This document shows positions 5,986 to 8,378 of a DNA stretch of 8,378 nucleotides, in pieces. The stretch lies in NCBI GenBank assembly GCA_021129695.1, contig JAJOKU010000075.1, positions 1 through 8,378 of the forward strand, given 5' to 3'. Under the pieces are notes generated by a model, which made no database searches, was not told the origin of the DNA, and saw only the letters and a program-made list of their open reading frames with translations. The position numbers were made by a program, and so were the translations under genes. The DNA is from a candidate division NPL-UPA2 bacterium. GTDB lineage: Bacteria; NPL-UPA2; JAGMAN01. The number at the start of each line of letters is the position of its first letter. Position 1 is the stretch's first letter.

Positions 5986-7268
5986 GGCACAGACCTCGCT
6001 TGACTGACTATGGCTTCAACCAATCCTGAGAAATATTCCCTGGCTGTCTTTACCTCGGTGCTCGAATAACTCAACTTCGCCAGCACATTGTAGAATTGGT
6101 TATCGTTGCCGGATTCTTCCCTGGTCACCCTGTCCAATTCCGAATTGAGGCTGGCCGTGGCCTCCACAAAACCCGCCTCATCGGCCAAGGCGCCTTGGAT
6201 CCGGGCTTTGATCTCCTGGTTCCACCGGGCGGCCATTGCCTTGTTCCTCTTCAGACTGTCAGGCCTGGAGTTGTCATCGCTTGCCAATAGATATTTGGCT
6301 ATGTTATCGCCATAGGCTTCCAGGGCTTCCATATATTTATCAACCTTGCCCGCAAACCCTTCCATCAACCTTACTTCAAATTCGTCCAGGTTGTTTCTCC
6401 TGGCCCAGGCTACCCGCAGATCGCACCATTTTCGAAAAGCCACCGTTGTGGCCATCTGGCGGATGAGAATCTCGTATTTCGGCGTCATGTCTTTGAGAAC
6501 CCTGACCTTTGATACATCCATCACCAGCGGCTTCTCAATGTTTCCGCCGCCGATCAATTTGTCATCCCCATATATTCCTGGGTTGACCCTTGACTTGGCC
6601 GCGACAACGGTACCCAGACCTATGACAACGGGAGCGATGATACTGCAATGCCCGCCTACAAAAACATATCTCGTCGGTGCGCCCTCACAGACCAGGAAGG
6701 GAGATTCCATCGAGCCCACTACAGTAGAAGGTTTGATCAACGCTCCCACCGTGGGTCCAAAGGGCAGGAAATTGAAATTGATTGTCCCGGACCCGACCTC
6801 CGCTCCCACTTCCAGGCGCGGGCTGGTGCCACCTAACATAAGCACATTGCAGAAGTTGATCAACGAACCCAGGGTTATCTTGTATCCCAGGAGCGTCGTT
6901 TTGGTATCACAATTGTGGGCGCTGTTGGAGCCTTCTTCCCAGGCGCTGTGTCCCCGCACCCTGGCCCAACCAACGGTGGAGCACCTATCCAGAAGCACCG
7001 AGTCCACATACTCACCGGCCGCCAGGCTGCAATTCCTTCCCAGCAGGCTGTTCTTGATGATAGCCGCCCCCTGAATTTCGGTGCCGGCTCCAATCATCGT
7101 TTCTGCCCCTAAAATCTTTGTTCCCGGGCCAACCACCGCTCCCGGTTCCACATTGTCAGGATTGACCTCTTCTCCAACGATGACCGATTCCGGCGCCAGG
7201 ATATTTACTCCTTTTGCCATCAGTTTCTCTAATCGAACTTTGTTAGCCTCAATACGGTTATTCACCAT
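5982..7268 (-). CDS. Left-handed beta-helix protein, GlmU C-terminal/UDP-GlcNAc pyrophosphorylase-related, lacking the nucleotidyltransferase domain
   Basis: The 428-residue protein opens with a short helix, then hexapeptide repeats of a left-handed beta-helix from about residue 28 to 240 (for example VIVGEEV, AVVGPGTKI, TMIGAGTEI). GWARVRGHSAWEEGS (100-114), LLGYKITLGSLINFCNVLMLGG (126-147) and EVGSGTINFNF (157-167) resemble the acyltransferase-side core of GlmU-like proteins, and YVFVGGHCSIIAPVVIG (201-217) closes the helix. There is no N-terminal pyrophosphorylase domain. From about 255 to 428 it is predicted to be helical and charged, and I do not recognise that domain. A strong Shine-Dalgarno AAGGAGG (7272-7278, minus strand) lies only 3 bases before ATG 7268; the GTG codon immediately after it (7265-7263) has better spacing, so the start may be one codon later. 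Its role is probably acyl transfer to, or binding of, a sugar phosphate made with the downstream kinase; substrate unknown. Confidence 0.75.
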   Translation of the reverse strand: MVNNRIEANKVRLEKLMAKGVNILAPESVIVGEEVNPDNVEPGAVVGPGTKILGAETMIGAGTEIQGAAIIKNSLLGRNCSLAAGEYVDSVLLDRCSTVGWARVRGHSAWEEGSNSAHNCDTKTTLLGYKITLGSLINFCNVLMLGGTSPRLEVGAEVGSGTINFNFLPFGPTVGALIKPSTVVGSMESPFLVCEGAPTRYVFVGGHCSIIAPVVIGLGTVVAAKSRVNPGIYGDDKLIGGGNIEKPLVMDVSKVRVLKDMTPKYEILIRQMATTVAFRKWCDLRVAWARRNNLDEFEVRLMEGFAGKVDKYMEALEAYGDNIAKYLLASDDNSRPDSLKRNKAMAARWNQEIKARIQGALADEAGFVEATASLNSELDRVTREESGNDNQFYNVLAKLSYSSTEVKTAREYFSGLVEAIVSQARSVP

Positions 7269-7278
7269 TTTCCTCCTT
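7269..7278 (-). promoter_or_regulatory. Shine-Dalgarno of the beta-helix gene
   Basis: On the minus strand AAGGAGG (7278-7272) is followed by AAA and then ATG and GTG in tandem. Spacing is 3 bases to the ATG and 6 to the GTG, so either codon could start translation. Confidence 0.6.
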
Positions 7279-7286
7279 GTATTTCC

Positions 7287-7413
7287 CTAACTCTTATCTT
7301 TTATCATTTTATTTTTGACAGTATCTTTCCCTGGTGTTATCACAAGCTCTCTTTTATTCCCTCTCCCGATGGTGACCAGGTCAGCCGGTAATTGCCCGGG
7401 CCCACTCTATCAT
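7287..7413 (-). pseudogene. Interrupted small reading frame between the DUF692-like and beta-helix genes
   Basis: An ATG at 7413-7411 overlaps the DUF692-like stop as ATGA and opens a frame reading MIEWARAITG before a TGA at 7383-7381. In the +1 frame the same stretch continues open, reading ADLVTIGRGNKREL then VITPGKDTVKNK and more, to a TAG at 7289-7287, only 18 bases before the beta-helix start. Joined by a +1 shift near GGC-TGA-C this would give a peptide of about 41 residues with protein-like composition and no cysteine. It may be a frameshifted small gene, a sequencing error, a gene remnant or chance. I do not recognise the family. Confidence 0.25.
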
Positions 7414-8315
7414 AGCGCTCCTATCCTGTATCCGGACCGCTCCAACAGGTTTCTCAACAATTCGAGTTGGGGTATGATGTCCTCGAACGTTTCCAGTGTG
7501 ACTGCCTTGAGCCTTGTCATACGCCCGGATTTCAGGATTTCTTCCAGGTATCCAACTTCCGGCTGCCCCTCTTTATTGATGGGATGATGGGAATCGTGGG
7601 CTAATCCATCTTTGGCTCCTGCTCCAGACATATGGACCTCCACCACCTTTTCCAGGGGCAATTTAAAGATAAAGGCCATTACATCATCGTAGCTCATATT
7701 CTGTCCACTGCAGTTAGCGTGGCCGATATCAAGCAGCATCCCACATTTGCTGGCGGTCAATAGGCCGTCAATGAAATCGGGGTCACAGACGTGCTCATAG
7801 GCGCCGCTCTTGTCCCTGGGGTTATAGTCAAGGTTCTCCAGAAGTATCTCGCCCCTTTTGAGGTAGGTCTTTCTCACGAAGGCTATGTTATCCAGCATTC
7901 TTTGCCTGAGCACCTCCTCAGGAAGGACTTCAGACTCGGCGATGGCAAAATCAAATTGCCCGCGCGATAGTAGCTTCTCACAGGAAAAACCTAAGTGAAA
8001 TGAAATCCATTCTGGCTCGAACATATCAAGTATCTGGCTGAACCTATCTCCGAACTGGTCCGGGAAAGCTGTATTGCCTAAATTCAGCATATCAGCGTCC
8101 CCATGGGGAGGATACTGAGCATGCAGAATTAAAGGTTTTTCGCCTCCAAGGGCATTCACCCTTTCCTTCAGAAGTTCCAACGTTGCTAAATACTTTCCTT
8201 CAACATGCGTCACCCGGTTAAATACCTCTCTAATCTCTGCCTCTTCCTGCTCGCTGATGGACTGCTTCCGCATTATCGGCTGCTCCATTAAACCCAGACT
8301 GATTTGCTTCTCCAT
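7410..8315 (-). CDS. DUF692/MNIO-like TIM-barrel metalloenzyme
   Basis: The 301-residue protein follows the DUF692 (multinuclear non-heme iron oxidase, MNIO) pattern of a TIM barrel with metal-binding His/Asp/Glu residues on successive strands. Candidates are His65 in LILHAQ, His107 in SFHLGFS, Glu160-Asn161 in LLENLDYN, Asp196 and His199 in LLDIGHANCSGQN, His228 in VVEVHMSGA, Asp241 and His243 in HDSHHPI, and Glu275 in VTLETFED. Known MNIO enzymes (for example MbnB) oxidise cysteines or other residues of peptide substrates. Here the neighbours are sugar enzymes and no cysteine-rich precursor is visible, so a sugar-phosphate isomerase-like role within the wider xylose-isomerase-like barrel superfamily is an alternative. 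The ATG at 8315 follows GAGGAGG (8323-8329, minus strand) by 7 bases. The first 20 residues look like a flexible extension. It is probably the first visible gene of the minus-strand operon. Confidence 0.72.
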   Translation of the reverse strand: MEKQISLGLMEQPIMRKQSISEQEEAEIREVFNRVTHVEGKYLATLELLKERVNALGGEKPLILHAQYPPHGDADMLNLGNTAFPDQFGDRFSQILDMFEPEWISFHLGFSCEKLLSRGQFDFAIAESEVLPEEVLRQRMLDNIAFVRKTYLKRGEILLENLDYNPRDKSGAYEHVCDPDFIDGLLTASKCGMLLDIGHANCSGQNMSYDDVMAFIFKLPLEKVVEVHMSGAGAKDGLAHDSHHPINKEGQPEVGYLEEILKSGRMTRLKAVTLETFEDIIPQLELLRNLLERSGYRIGAL

Positions 8316-8329
8316 CTGTTTTCCTCCTC
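8316..8329 (-). promoter_or_regulatory. Shine-Dalgarno of the DUF692-like gene
   Basis: On the minus strand GAGGAGG (8329-8323) precedes the ATG at 8315 by 7 bases, a standard strong site that supports this start. The remaining bases to the window end are A-rich on the minus strand; no convincing promoter was found there. Confidence 0.7.
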
Positions 8330-8378
8330 GTATAATATGTTTGTTTTGGGTTTCTGTTATTTGTTCTTTATCTTTGTG

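Noticed and set aside
6346..7074. Long open frame of 242 codons on the plus strand, antisense to the beta-helix gene
   Set aside because: It lies wholly inside a gene with clear hexapeptide-repeat coding, has no Shine-Dalgarno and no recognisable protein features; GC-rich coding often leaves such open antisense frames.
8331..8336. Exact TATAAT on the plus strand near the window end
   Set aside because: No -35 element at the right distance on the plus strand and no gene visible downstream; on the minus strand it lies too close to the ribosome-binding site to be a promoter for the DUF692-like gene.

Overview
The window looks like a chromosomal piece of an uncultured bacterium. The genes are tightly packed, several overlap by the 4-base ATGA/GTGA pattern, and Shine-Dalgarno sites of the GGAGG type precede several starts. 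No rRNA, tRNA, transposase or phage gene was seen, so the phylum cannot be fixed. The family content (glucosylglycerate-type solute synthesis, retaining GT4 enzymes, a GlmU-C-like beta-helix protein) recalls thermophilic or subsurface anaerobic lineages, but that is only an inference.

The plus-strand block (about 38-4912) is best read as an operon for a glycosylated glycerate, that is, a compatible solute of the glucosylglycerate or mannosylglucosylglycerate type. In order it carries: an orphan C-terminal domain of a glucosylglycerate-synthase-like glycosyltransferase whose catalytic domain is absent; a convincing glucosyl-3-phosphoglycerate synthase (GpgS); a histidine phosphatase that could act as glucosyl-3-phosphoglycerate phosphatase; two GT4 glycosyltransferases, the first a candidate for adding a second sugar; and an acylphosphatase. 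GpgS would join glucose from an NDP-glucose to 3-phosphoglycerate, the phosphatase would remove the phosphate, and the first GT4 enzyme could extend the product.

The minus-strand block (8315 down to 4978) converges on the first. In transcription order it carries: a DUF692/MNIO-like TIM-barrel metalloenzyme; a short broken reading frame; a left-handed beta-helix protein resembling the acetyltransferase half of GlmU but without the uridylyltransferase half; and a GHMP sugar kinase joined to it by an ATGA overlap. Together they suggest sugar-phosphate or nucleotide-sugar metabolism, but the substrate cannot be read from the sequence. The two blocks meet in a 65-base gap (4913-4977) with no convincing intrinsic terminator.

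The points most worth a second look are the orphan, translationally coupled transferase domain; the assembly of a likely mannosylglucosylglycerate pathway; the DUF692-like enzyme in a sugar context; and the interrupted small frame after it.
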